From: CAYRHS01 sp964424125
Lineage (GTDB): Bacteria > Actinomycetota > Acidimicrobiia > IMCC26256 > JAOSJL01
Assembly: GCA_964424125.1 (NCBI GenBank)
Contig: CAYRHS010000052.1
Span: 1-18,612 of the forward strand
DNA length: 18,612 nt
Direction: 5' to 3'
This document shows positions 7,378 through 14,615 of this stretch, piece after piece. Numbering within the stretch: the stretch's first letter is position 1; every line of letters begins with the position of its first letter. Both the position numbers and the translations under genes were made by a program. Below the pieces are notes generated by a model, which was not told the DNA's origin, made no database searches, and was given only the letters and a program-made list of their open reading frames with translations.

Positions 7378-7803
7378 TCAGCCCGCGGAGCTGACCGGCC
7401 GGAACACGGGGACGCGGTAGTCGCCTCCCGGGAGGTCCACGATCTCGGCCTCGACGCGGTCGCCGATCTGCACCTTCTCGGGATCGACGTCGATCATCCG
7501 GCCCGGGAGCCGCAGCCCGGGCTGCTCGTCGAGCTCGACGAGCGCGACCACGTAGGGAAGGTCCTCGAGGTAGCCGGGGACCGACGGCCGTCGTACGACG
7601 AGGTAGCTGTGGACCTCGCCCGTGCCCTGCACCGGCTCGAACGCGGTCGCTCCCCCGCAGGCCGAACAGCGCTCGAGCGGCGGTTGCAGCCAACGACGGC
7701 ACTCCCGGCACCGGCAGAGCTCGAGGTCCCCGCGGGCGGTCGCGTCCCAGAAGCGCTGCGTGTCCTCGTCGGGAATCGGCTGCGGCGGGATGCTCGGATC
7801 CAT
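7378..7803 (-). CDS. DUF35 zinc-ribbon / OB-fold protein, partner of the thiolase-fold enzyme
   Basis: The 141-aa protein has the standard DUF35 layout: an N-terminal helix (residues 12-24), a rubredoxin-like zinc ribbon with C32-x2-C35 and C46-x2-C49, and an OB-fold from about 58 to 137 (GEVHSYLVVRRP, PYVVALVEL, GDRVEAEIVDL). Its ATG shares one base with the stop of the upstream gene (TGATG), so translation is probably coupled and the products made in equal amounts. DUF35 proteins form complexes with thiolase-fold partners in several actinobacterial pathways; in steroid side-chain degradation the pair Ltp2-ChsH2(DUF35) is a retro-aldolase. Here DUF35 is a free-standing gene rather than a hydratase fusion. 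It presumably stabilises the partner and may contribute to acyl-CoA binding. Confidence 0.85.
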   Translation of the reverse strand: MDPSIPPQPIPDEDTQRFWDATARGDLELCRCRECRRWLQPPLERCSACGGATAFEPVQGTGEVHSYLVVRRPSVPGYLEDLPYVVALVELDEQPGLRLPGRMIDVDPEKVQIGDRVEAEIVDLPGGDYRVPVFRPVSSAG

Positions 7804-8939
7804 CACGCGCCGAGCTCGTAGACGACGGCGCCCCCGTAGGGACCCGCACCCGCGGTGACGAGGGCCGTCTCTGCCCCGGGGACCTGCCGCTCCCCCGCGT
7901 CGCCGCGGAGCTGGAGCACCGCCTCGAAGTGGTGGTTCAGGCCGTGGACGTAGCCCTCCGAGAGCAGCCCGCCGTGGGGGTTGACCACCACGTCGCCTCC
8001 GTAGGTGGCGCGCCCCTCGGCGAAGTAGTCGCCGACTTCCCCCTTCCCGCAGAACCCGAAGTCCTCGCAGGTGGCCATCACCGTGTAGGTGAAGCAGTCG
8101 TAGAGACAGGCGACGTCGATGTCGGCGGGGCCGAGCCCGGTTCGAGACCACAGCCGGGGGGCGGCGTGCGCCGAGTACATCGTGGTGAGATCCGGCCACT
8201 GCTCCCACGAGCCCGCGCAGTGCGCCTCGGCGCCGCCCCGCAAGCGAACGGGGCGGTGCGGGAGGTCACGTGCCCGCTCCGCGGTGGTGAGCACCAGCGC
8301 CACCGCGCCGTCCACCTCGAAGGCGCAGTCGTAGACGCGCAGCGGCTCGTGGATCCACCGTCCTGCGAGGTAGTCGTCCATGGTGAGCGGGACGCGTGCG
8401 ATGGCGTGCGGGTTCGGCACCGCGTGCTCGCGCTGGGTCACCGCGATCTGGCCCAGGTCCTCGCCGGTGCTGCCGTACACGTGCTGGTGCCGGCGGGCCC
8501 ACATCGCCATCCACTGCGGCGGCACGAGGTACCCGTGCGGGGCGCTGAACTGGCCCTCGCCGCCGACCTCGATCGGCCCCGTGACGGTCCCGAAGCGATG
8601 CCCCGACCGGCCGTTCAGCGACCGGAAGACCAGCGCCGTCGTGCACTGGCCGGTCGCGATCGCCGTCGCCGCGCTCGCCACGACGCCGGCCGCGTAGTCC
8701 CCGCCCCCGTAGAGGTCGGCCGACCAGGCCAGGTCGTCCACACCGATGGCGGGCGCGGCGAACACGTTGATCACCGAATCGGTCACCTGGAAGCTGGCCA
8801 TCCCGTCGACGTCGCCCGGCTCGAGACCGGCGTCGGCCAACGCGGCGCGGCCGGCCTCGGCGGCCATGGCCAGCGTCGTACGTCCGGACCGGCGCGAGTA
8901 CTCGGTGCGTCCGATCCCAACGACCACCGCCTCTGGCAT
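7803..8939 (-). CDS. Thiolase-fold enzyme, Ltp2-like (probable acyl-CoA retro-aldolase)
   Basis: This 378-aa thiolase-superfamily protein starts at an ATG with AGGGAGG close upstream. The fold is clear (VGIGRTEYSRRSG at the start; NPHGGLLSEGYVHGLNHH near residues 320-337), but thiolase chemistry looks absent. Aligning the helix that ends in AIATG97 with ordinary thiolases puts Gly at the nucleophile Cys position (GGG 78-80). The C-terminal GHP motif reads GYV (329-331), so its His is replaced by Y330. A second tyrosine, Y280 (LYDCFT), lies exactly 50 residues before it. From memory, the steroid aldolase Ltp2 uses Tyr-294 and Tyr-344, the same spacing. A retro-aldol cleavage of a hydroxyacyl-CoA is therefore more likely than thiolysis. 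Substrate is unknown, and no other steroid genes are in view. It is translationally coupled to the DUF35 gene. Confidence 0.82.
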   Translation of the reverse strand: MPEAVVVGIGRTEYSRRSGRTTLAMAAEAGRAALADAGLEPGDVDGMASFQVTDSVINVFAAPAIGVDDLAWSADLYGGGDYAAGVVASAATAIATGQCTTALVFRSLNGRSGHRFGTVTGPIEVGGEGQFSAPHGYLVPPQWMAMWARRHQHVYGSTGEDLGQIAVTQREHAVPNPHAIARVPLTMDDYLAGRWIHEPLRVYDCAFEVDGAVALVLTTAERARDLPHRPVRLRGGAEAHCAGSWEQWPDLTTMYSAHAAPRLWSRTGLGPADIDVACLYDCFTYTVMATCEDFGFCGKGEVGDYFAEGRATYGGDVVVNPHGGLLSEGYVHGLNHHFEAVLQLRGDAGERQVPGAETALVTAGAGPYGGAVVYELGA

Positions 8940-8953
8940 CCGTCCTCCCTCGG

Positions 8954-8973
8954 GTGGGGCCCGCCGGCCCCAC
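8954..8973 (-). terminator. Strong hairpin between the carbonic anhydrase remnant and the Ltp2-like gene
   Basis: An 8-bp perfect stem (GTGGGGCC / GGCCCCAC) with a 4-nt loop begins 23 nt after the carbonic-anhydrase stop on the minus strand. It lacks a U-tract, so it would be a U-less terminator or mRNA-stability hairpin. It also lies in the likely 5' leader of the Ltp2-like gene and could act there. Confidence 0.45.
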
Positions 8974-8977
8974 GCCG

Positions 8978-8983
8978 AGGGTA
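8978..8983 (-). promoter_or_regulatory. Putative -10 box (TACCCT) for the Ltp2-like/DUF35 operon
   Basis: TACCCT on the minus strand matches the box upstream of the cNMP-protein gene. It would start RNA near 8971, giving a ~30-nt leader that contains the 8954-8973 hairpin and the AGGGAGG site. Confidence 0.25.
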
Positions 8984-8996
8984 TCGACGGGAGCGG

Positions 8997-9290
8997 TCAG
9001 GCGACCTGGCGGAGCGTTCCCTGGTCCACGTCGTAGACGAAGCCGCGGACGTCCTTGTGCGGGAGAAACGGGCTCGCCTCGATGCGGCTGATCGACTGGC
9101 GGATGTCGTCCTCGACGTCAGCGAACGCCTCGAGCGCGAACGACCGCCTGATACCCGTATCCGACTCGATCTGGGCTTTCACCGCTTCATCGGTGAACGT
9201 GAGCATGCCGCAGCCGGTGTGGTGGATGAGCACGATCTCCGTGGTGCCCAACAGCCGCTGGGAGATGACGAGCGACCGGAGGGCGTCCTC
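8997..9290 (-). pseudogene. 5'-truncated beta-carbonic anhydrase (Rv1284-like remnant)
   Basis: About 97 codons match the C-terminal part of small actinobacterial beta-carbonic anhydrases: DALRSLVISQRLLGT, then IVLIHHTGCGMLTF with the His-x-x-Cys zinc ligands, then VEDDIRQSISRIEASPF and VRGFVYDVDQGTL. The N-terminal part of the family, which holds the first zinc Cys and the Asp-Arg pair (C-x-D-x-R), is missing. Upstream in frame there are only about 20 codons, with unbiased third positions (GAA GAA AGC CAA AGC), before the stop of the LLM gene at 9354-9356. That stretch has no ATG or GTG; TTG at 9251 or CTG at 9254 are the only possible starts. The product could bind zinc only partly and should be inactive. 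The well-kept remainder implies a recent deletion, or an assembly gap to be excluded. Confidence 0.8.
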
Positions 9291-9353
9291 GCTTTGGCTT
9301 TCTTCGGCCGACAGTGCCGGGGCCGGTCGGGCCCGCCCCCATGGAACGGATCC

Positions 9354-10346
9354 TCAGCGGCTCTCGCCGTCACCTTCAGGCTCGTCGGCGAGCAGCGGGC
9401 GCAGGCGGGTTCCGAGGAGCTCGAGATGCCGGTCGACGAGGTCGTCGTCCATCCCCGCGATGCTCGCCCAGCAGAACACCTCGACCACGGGGAGTCCCGC
9501 CGTGCGCTCCCGCACGAAGTCGGCCGCGTCCTCCGGCGTTAGCACCTGGAAGCGCGGCGGGCGGTCCCCCACCGGCCGGCGCCAGCGCTCCGGGTCGACG
9601 GGACGCGGGTCGGGCAGGTCGGTGCCCTCGACGAGGTAGCGGCGGTAGCTGTCCCACTGGTACGCGAGGTGGTCCTTGATGCGCGCCCAGGCCGCTTCGG
9701 GGTCGTCGGCGAGGACGACGTTCAACGGGCCCGCCATGCGGGCCCCGGCGGGATCGTGGCCCGCGTCGAGCAGCCCCGCGCGGTACGGCTCGTAGAGCCG
9801 GTCGTCGATCGAGAGGAGCCCCTCGCCGAGCCGCCCGGCCCGCCGCGCGCCTTGCGGTCCGCCGTACCCCAGCCAGATCGGGAACGGCCGCTGGAGCGGC
9901 GGTGGCGTGACGCCGTCCTCGTCGAGCAGCGCGCGCACCTCGCGGGCGCGATCGTCGGTGGTCGAGAACCGCCTCGACCGGTCGGCGCCGTAGGCCTCGT
10001 ACTCGGGGACCCGGTAGCCGGCACCAAGCCCGAGCTCGACCCGGCCGCCGCTCAGGAGATCGACGACGGCCGCGTCCTCGGCGAGCTCGACCGCGGGACG
10101 CAACGGCGCGAGCACGACGGCAGTCCCGATCCGCACCCGCGTCGTCGCCGCTGCGACCGCCGCCGAGAAAGTGAGTGGCTGCGGGAGATACCCGTCCTCG
10201 AAGAAGTGGTGCTCGCTCGTCCACACCGAGTCGACGCCGCACGCGTCGGCCGCCCGGACGAGGTCCAGGGCGCGCGCATAGTGCTCGCGCCACGGTCGGC
10301 GCCACCGCGGTGGGTTGCGAAGATCGAAGTAGGCACCGACGCGCAC
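9354..10346 (-). CDS. LLM-class (luciferase-like) flavin-dependent oxidoreductase
   Basis: The 330-aa protein has the luciferase-like TIM-barrel signature: a first strand MRVGAYFDLRNPP, DACGVDSVWTSEHHF with the EHHF motif near residue 45, RVRIGTAVVLAPLRPAVELAED, and LLSGGRVELGLGAGY. This family uses reduced FMN or F420 for monooxygenation or hydride transfer on diverse substrates; which one applies here is not decidable by eye. The start is GTG at 10346. There is no convincing Shine-Dalgarno, but a TACGAT -10-like box ends 6 nt upstream, consistent with a leaderless mRNA. The C-terminus (RPLLADEPEGDGESR) looks natural and ends just before the carbonic anhydrase remnant on the same strand. Confidence 0.88.
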   Translation of the reverse strand: MRVGAYFDLRNPPRWRRPWREHYARALDLVRAADACGVDSVWTSEHHFFEDGYLPQPLTFSAAVAAATTRVRIGTAVVLAPLRPAVELAEDAAVVDLLSGGRVELGLGAGYRVPEYEAYGADRSRRFSTTDDRAREVRALLDEDGVTPPPLQRPFPIWLGYGGPQGARRAGRLGEGLLSIDDRLYEPYRAGLLDAGHDPAGARMAGPLNVVLADDPEAAWARIKDHLAYQWDSYRRYLVEGTDLPDPRPVDPERWRRPVGDRPPRFQVLTPEDAADFVRERTAGLPVVEVFCWASIAGMDDDLVDRHLELLGTRLRPLLADEPEGDGESR

Positions 10347-10352
10347 GCTCGG

Positions 10353-10358
10353 ATCGTA
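10353..10358 (-). promoter_or_regulatory. Putative -10 box (TACGAT) giving a leaderless LLM mRNA
   Basis: On the minus strand TACGAT is followed by 6 nt and then the GTG start. Transcription would begin at or next to the start codon, which explains the missing ribosome-binding site. Confidence 0.33.
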
Positions 10359-10455
10359 ATTCCGGGGTCCGTCTCGGATGCTCGTCGCTCCGGGGACTCG
10401 ATGTCCGCCGACGACGCCGGGACCTCGAGGCAGGATCTCGTCTCCCGCGCAGGGC

Positions 10456-10461
10456 TAGGTT
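10456..10461 (+). promoter_or_regulatory. Putative -10 box (TAGGTT) for the small membrane protein gene
   Basis: TAGGTT would give a leader of about 28 nt carrying AGGGGAGG (10486-10493) ahead of the GTG at 10496. No -35 element is obvious. Confidence 0.3.
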
Positions 10462-10495
10462 GGCCGGCCGGGCGACATCACCCGAAGGGGAGGTC

Positions 10496-10933
10496 GTGGG
10501 CGTCCTCGGTCGAATGGCGAGCGTCTTCGTCATCAGCGTGCTCGACTTCTGGTTCGCGGTGCCGCTCGGTGTCGCGTTCGACCTCCCGACAGCGGTGGTG
10601 GCGCTCACCGCGGGTGCGGGCGCGGTGTTGGGTGTGCTGGGTGCGGTCGTGCTCGGCGATCGCCTGCGGTCATGGTGGCGGTGCCGGCGCGACACTCCGG
10701 CCGAACCGTCCCGGCGGCGGGAGCGCACGCAACGGATCTTCGATCGCTACGGGGCCCCAGGAGTTGGACTGCTCGGCCCGGCGCTCGTCGGCTCGACGGC
10801 GGCCGCGGGCCTCGGCGCCGTCATCGGTGTGCCCCGAGGGCGGCTCGTCGTCTGGTGCGTCGTCGGCGCGCTCACATGGACGGTGATCGTGACCATGGCT
10901 GTGGTCACGGGCGTCCACTTCCTCTTCCACTAG
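10496..10933 (+). CDS. Small multidrug-export-like integral membrane protein
   Basis: The GTG at 10496 follows AAGGGGAGG closely; an in-frame ATG at 10514 is the alternative. The 145-aa product has about four hydrophobic segments: residues 8-28 (VFVISVLDFWFAVPLGVAF), 32-54, 88-111 (GVGLLGPALVGSTAAAGLGA) and 117-140. A charged cytoplasmic loop joins the second and third (WWRCRRD to RRRERTQRIFDRYG). The RYGAPGVGLLGP motif and the size fit the 'small multi-drug export protein' family, a name given on thin experimental grounds. The role in transport is therefore uncertain. The gene is divergent from the LLM gene and stands apart from the DMT transporter gene downstream by 196 bp, in which I see only the -10 box described next. 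Confidence 0.65.
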   Translation: MGVLGRMASVFVISVLDFWFAVPLGVAFDLPTAVVALTAGAGAVLGVLGAVVLGDRLRSWWRCRRDTPAEPSRRRERTQRIFDRYGAPGVGLLGPALVGSTAAAGLGAVIGVPRGRLVVWCVVGALTWTVIVTMAVVTGVHFLFH

Positions 10934-11117
10934 CGCCGTGCGGCCGGACCGCGTCTTCGATCGGTGCAGCATGCAAGGCGACCGTGATGACTCCCATGTT
11001 TGGGTACGCGAGGTCGGCGCCCTGCCGGCACTCGTCCCCCTGTCATCGTCGCCGGCCCCGACGTGTACGGAGCGCGAGCTGAGGGAGGGCACTTCACTCG
11101 CGCCCGTCGGAGCGACC

Positions 11118-11123
11118 TAGCCT
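11118..11123 (+). promoter_or_regulatory. Putative -10 box (TAGCCT) giving a leaderless DMT transporter mRNA
   Basis: TAGCCT ends 6 nt before the ATG at 11130, and no Shine-Dalgarno is present. TTCACT at 11093-11098 is a weak -35 candidate with a 19-bp spacer. Confidence 0.4.
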
Positions 11124-11129
11124 CCAGCG

Positions 11130-11972
11130 ATGGCCGCGCTGCTGGGTGTCCTGACCGCAGCTGCGTTCGGTGGCGCCGACTTCATGGGCGGCTTCGCGGC
11201 GCGCCGTTCTTCCCTCACCGCAGTGGTCTTCGGGATGCTCGCCGCAGGCATCCCCGTAGCCTTGATCTCGGTCATCGTCCTCCCCGAACCGCTGCCGAGC
11301 AGCGACGACTTCCTCCGCAGCGTCGCGATCGGCATCGCGGGGCCGGGCGCGGTGGCCTGCTTGTACGGAGGGCTCTCGATGGGCCGCATGAGCGTGGTCG
11401 CGCCGATCAGCGCGGTCGGCGGCGCGCTGCTCCCGGTGGCGTGGGGCCTGGCGTCAGGCGAGCGGCCCTCGGCCCTCGGAATCGTCGGCATCGCCCTCGT
11501 GATCGTCGCGGTCGCGCTCGTCGCGCGAGGTCCGGCAGCGGATCCGATCCGTGGCGGCTCTCGAGTCGTCGAGCTCCTCCTTGCAGCAACGGCGGGCGTG
11601 CTCTTCGGAGTGATCCTCGTGCTCTTCGCCGAAACGAGCGACTCGTCCGGCATGTGGCCGGTCCTCATCGTCCGCTTGGTGGGCGTTCCGCTCACCGCGG
11701 TCGCGCTCCTCGTGTTACGACGGCCGTTGCGGGCGGACCGCGCGGATGTCCCACTCGTCGCCGGGGCCGGGTCGCTCGACGCGGTCGCCAACGTCGCGCA
11801 GCTCTTGGCCGTTCGCCGCGGCCTCGTATCCCTCGTCGCGCCGGTGGCCGCGCTCTATCCCGCGATCACGGTATTGCTCGCACGCCTCGTGCTCACCGAG
11901 CGCGTCCGTCGGCTCCAGCTCGCCGGCCTCGTGCTCGCTGTCGCAGGCCTCGCCCTGATCGCCGTCGGCTGA
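11130..11972 (+). CDS. EamA / drug-metabolite transporter (DMT) family permease
   Basis: The 280-aa product is almost entirely hydrophobic, with about ten predicted membrane helices in two similar halves, the EamA arrangement. Examples are LLGVLTAAAFGGADFMGGFA at the start, IVGIALVIVAVALVARG closing the first half, and LQLAGLVLAVAGLALIAVG closing the second. Each half ends with a helix after a short charged turn (SGERPS; LTERVRR), as in other family members. EamA proteins export or import small metabolites or amino acids; the substrate cannot be told from sequence. The ATG at 11130 directly follows a -10-like box. It is followed 67 bp later by the amine oxidase gene on the same strand, but that gene has its own box, so an operon is not certain. 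Confidence 0.88.
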   Translation: MAALLGVLTAAAFGGADFMGGFAARRSSLTAVVFGMLAAGIPVALISVIVLPEPLPSSDDFLRSVAIGIAGPGAVACLYGGLSMGRMSVVAPISAVGGALLPVAWGLASGERPSALGIVGIALVIVAVALVARGPAADPIRGGSRVVELLLAATAGVLFGVILVLFAETSDSSGMWPVLIVRLVGVPLTAVALLVLRRPLRADRADVPLVAGAGSLDAVANVAQLLAVRRGLVSLVAPVAALYPAITVLLARLVLTERVRRLQLAGLVLAVAGLALIAVG

Positions 11973-12026
11973 GCGCCTCGGTCACGAGCAGACCTCCGGA
12001 AGCTGCACGATGGGTGGACCCGGGCG

Positions 12027-12032
12027 TAGCGT
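12027..12032 (+). promoter_or_regulatory. Putative -10 box (TAGCGT) giving a leaderless amine-oxidase mRNA
   Basis: TAGCGT ends exactly 7 nt before the ATG at 12040. This favours 12040 over the in-frame ATG at 12010, which lies upstream of the box. Confidence 0.4.
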
Positions 12033-12039
12033 GCGCGAG

Positions 12040-13347
12040 ATGCCGCGGGTGGTTGTAATCGGCGCAGGCATCGCCGGGCTCGGCGCGGCGTGGGACCTGA
12101 AGCGGGCAGGCGTCGAGGTTGTCGTCCTGGAGTCGGAGCCCGAAGCGGGTGGCCGGATGCGCTCCTACCAGTGGGAGGGCACCTGGATCGACCGGGGTGC
12201 GGGTGAGACGACGGGGAACTCGGTGGAGATGCGCCGGACCGCCGAGGAGCTCGGCGTCGAGATCATCCCGCATCACGGAAACGAGCACATGACCACGCGC
12301 GTGTACAAGCACGGCGTGATTCACGAACTCGACTCGATGAACCCGACGGCATATCTGAGCTATGGCGCGGTCAGCTACGCAGGCCGCGCTCGGATGATCG
12401 CGGTCGCCGCGGCGCTCGCCCGGCACATCCGCCACAGTCGGAATCTTCCCGACGATCCGCGGAGCGGCGTCTGGGCCGACGACGAGTCGCTCGACACGTG
12501 GCTCGGGCGGGTCGCCCCGGAGTTCCTCGAGTACGCGGTCGAGCCGCTCCTCGCGGGCCAATGCAGCTGGGATCCCGACCAGGCGAGCAAGGGCTACTTC
12601 CTTCACCTCTTCTCCTCGCACGGGAACGTCGACCTCTACACGTTCAAGGAAGGCCTGGGGCAGCTCACGCGCGCCCTTGCTCACGAACTCGACGTGCGCA
12701 CAGGCGCGCGGGCAACCCGTCTGGCGGTCGCCGACCCACCCGTCCGCGTCGAATACGAGCAGGAGAACCGGTCCCTCAGCATCGACGCGGACTACGTCGT
12801 GGTGGCCGTACCCGGATCGCGCGTCCTCGACTTCGTCGACGGGCTCGATCCCGTCCGCAGGCGGTTCTTCCGGCGCGTCTTCTACGTCCCCGCAGACTCG
12901 CTGCTGTTGCGGATACCCGGACCACCGCCCGGCCTCGACGGCATGGTGTACTTCCCCCGCCGAGAGGACCGCGACATCGCCCGCGCGGGCTGGGATCCGT
13001 ACCCGACGAATCCGGACGACTGGATGTTCACGATGCTCGGCAAGTTCCAGTTCGCCCGCAACACCATCGACTGGGACGACGATCGCCTCTACATCGCGAA
13101 GCTCGACGCCCTTCGCCGCTACTGGCCCACCATCGGCGAGACCGTCCACGATTGGAAGCAGGACCGCTGGCGTGAGGGCATCCCGACCTTCCCACCCGGG
13201 TACTGCCGTGACCTGAGCGAGTTCATGGCCCAGCCACCCCTCCGAGCGGTCGGCTTCGCCGGTGACTACCTGGTCGGTCCCGCGACCGAGTACGCGTTCG
13301 AGAGCGGGCAGGCTGCAGCACGCGACGCGTTGAGAATGCTTCCCTGA
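12040..13347 (+). CDS. FAD-dependent amine oxidase / protoporphyrinogen-oxidase-like protein
   Basis: With the start at 12040 the product is 435 aa. The N-terminal Rossmann motif is VVVIGAGIAGLGAA (GxGxxG at 8-13), with E31 to hold the FAD ribose and GGRMRS at 38-43, typical of the flavin amine oxidase superfamily. The C-terminal flavin motif is AVGFAGDYLVGP near residue 405, followed by ESGQAAARDAL. The family includes amine oxidases, phytoene desaturases and porphyrinogen oxidases; without a closer match I do not choose. No signal peptide or membrane segment is evident. An in-frame ATG at 12010 would add ten residues. Most interesting, a 51-bp piece of this gene's 3' end (13244-13294) recurs at 16745-16795, so a second copy once existed nearby. 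Confidence 0.85.
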   Translation: MPRVVVIGAGIAGLGAAWDLKRAGVEVVVLESEPEAGGRMRSYQWEGTWIDRGAGETTGNSVEMRRTAEELGVEIIPHHGNEHMTTRVYKHGVIHELDSMNPTAYLSYGAVSYAGRARMIAVAAALARHIRHSRNLPDDPRSGVWADDESLDTWLGRVAPEFLEYAVEPLLAGQCSWDPDQASKGYFLHLFSSHGNVDLYTFKEGLGQLTRALAHELDVRTGARATRLAVADPPVRVEYEQENRSLSIDADYVVVAVPGSRVLDFVDGLDPVRRRFFRRVFYVPADSLLLRIPGPPPGLDGMVYFPRREDRDIARAGWDPYPTNPDDWMFTMLGKFQFARNTIDWDDDRLYIAKLDALRRYWPTIGETVHDWKQDRWREGIPTFPPGYCRDLSEFMAQPPLRAVGFAGDYLVGPATEYAFESGQAAARDALRMLP

Positions 13348-13430
13348 GCACACGACCGGCGAAAGTCCTCCGCCATGTCGCCCCCCTCAGCGTGTGAGGA
13401 GTTCGCTGCGGGTGCCGGTTGGAGCGAGGA

Positions 13431-13446
13431 GTGACGAAGCGGTCAC
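13431..13446. repeat. Inverted repeat GTGAC-GAAGCG-GTCAC
   Basis: A 5-bp perfect stem with a 6-nt loop lies in the 147-bp gap after the amine oxidase gene. Its GAAGC loop recurs in the hairpin at 14548-14564. Nothing else is evident in this gap. Confidence 0.3.
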
Positions 13447-13494
13447 GGCCAGCCCCGCGGTACCCGCTCGTTGGTTGCCGCCAGGCCGACCCGG

Positions 13495-14483
13495 ATGGCG
13501 TATCTCGACAACCTGAAGATCGTCCTGGTTGCCCTTGTGATCGTGGCACACGCCGCCATGACCTACGGGGCTGCCGGAAGCTGGATCTACGAGGCTGAGC
13601 ACCACGGCGGGGACTTCGTACGGGGTCGGCTGGTGGGGCTCGGAGTGCCGATCCTCGTCTACGTCGTGCTCGTGACGCCGCTGCTGGCGTGGTCATCGAA
13701 TACACGGTAAGCGAGCGCGACGGACCGGTCGGACCCGTGTTCGTCCGTCGTCTCCGAGCGCTCGACACGGGTCCGCTGTGGTTCATCCTTGTTCTCTTGC
13801 TCGTCTCGTTCGCCTACGTGGCCTGGCGGCACCGCGTCCCCCGAACGGCATCGGAGCTGGCGTCGCTCTCACGTGTGCTGATCCGGGCCGCTGCGCTGAT
13901 CGCGGTCGCGTCCTTCGTGGTGCGGCTGGCGTGGCCCATCGACTCGCACCAGATCTTCGACCTTCACGTCTGGCTCTGGCCTCAGTGCGTCGTTCTCTTC
14001 TCGGTGGGTGCCCTCAGCGCCGAGCGCGTCTGGCTCCAGCCCGTCCCCGGCTTGCTGAGGCGTTCGTGGGCCGCGGCCGCGGGACTCTCCGCCGTCGTCT
14101 TGGTCGTCGTCCTCACCCTCGCGGGGGGTGATGACGAGGAGCTCGTGCTGGGCGGCTGGCATTGGCAGGCGCTCCTCGGGGCCGCGTGCGAAGGAGTTGT
14201 GGCGGTCGGCGCGTCGCTCTGGGTACTCGGGCTCTTTCAGCGTCGCTTCGATCGACAGGGGCGACTCACTCGGCAGCTCTCACGCAGCGCGTACGGAGCA
14301 TTCGTTGTGCAGGCCCCCGTTCTTGTCGGCCTCGCCCTCGGGCTGCACTGCCTGGCCGCGCCGGCCGACCTCGGCCTTCTCGCCCTCGCCGTTGGAGCGG
14401 TGATGGGGTCTTTCGCGATCGCCCTGGGTAGCCGTCGGCTCCCGACGTTGCGGCGGCCTCAAAGAGAGCCGCCGGGGCGTTGA
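13495..14483 (+). pseudogene. Acyltransferase family 3, broken by internal deletion and frameshift
   Basis: From the ATG at 13495 the frame reads MAYLDNLKIVLVALVIVAHAAMTYG, the hallmark N-terminus of membrane acyltransferase-3 proteins with its conserved His. After SWIYEAE it jumps directly to GGDFVRGRLVGLGVPILVYV. Intact relatives have a further membrane helix (the FFLLAGYFTP region) between these blocks, so roughly 45-50 codons are missing in frame. At TGG-TCA (13690-13695) the frame is lost and stops at 13708-13710. The sense continues in another frame as VIEYTVSERDGPVGPVF to a stop at 14481-14483. Restoring one G after 13692 gives LLAWVIEYT and reunites the two parts. The second part (about 260 aa, several helices) is well preserved. 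The frameshift alone could be a sequencing error; the deletion could not. Confidence 0.75.
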
Positions 14484-14532
14484 CTTCCGACGAAATGGAA
14501 AGGTCCCGCTCGGAGGCAAGGAGGCCGCGGAG

Positions 14533-14574
14533 CAGCCCCGAGCTGAGCGGGACGAAGCGTCCCGGCGCGGGCTG
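14533..14574 (+). terminator. Two-tier hairpin between the broken acyltransferase and the PLC-like gene
   Basis: An inner perfect hairpin CGGGACGAAGCGTCCCG (14548-14564; 6-bp stem, GAAGC loop) is enclosed by an outer 6-bp stem, CAGCCC (14533-14538) with GGGCTG (14569-14574). It lies 50 nt after the acyltransferase stop. There is no U-tract, so termination is plausible but unproven; it could instead be an operator. Confidence 0.4.
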
Positions 14575-14600
14575 ACGGTTTGCGGTTAGAAGCCACCCGC

Positions 14601-14606
14601 TATCGT
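14601..14606 (+). promoter_or_regulatory. Putative -10 box (TATCGT) for the PLC-like gene
   Basis: TATCGT ends 9 nt before the ATG at 14616, and there is no Shine-Dalgarno, fitting a nearly or fully leaderless mRNA. This supports 14616 over the in-frame TTG-region start at 14580. Confidence 0.33.
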
Positions 14607-14615
14607 CGACGTTCG

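Noticed and set aside
7929..9542. Plus-strand open frame of 537 codons opposite the Ltp2-like gene and the carbonic anhydrase remnant
   Set aside because: It is antisense to recognised coding sequence and has no family resemblance.
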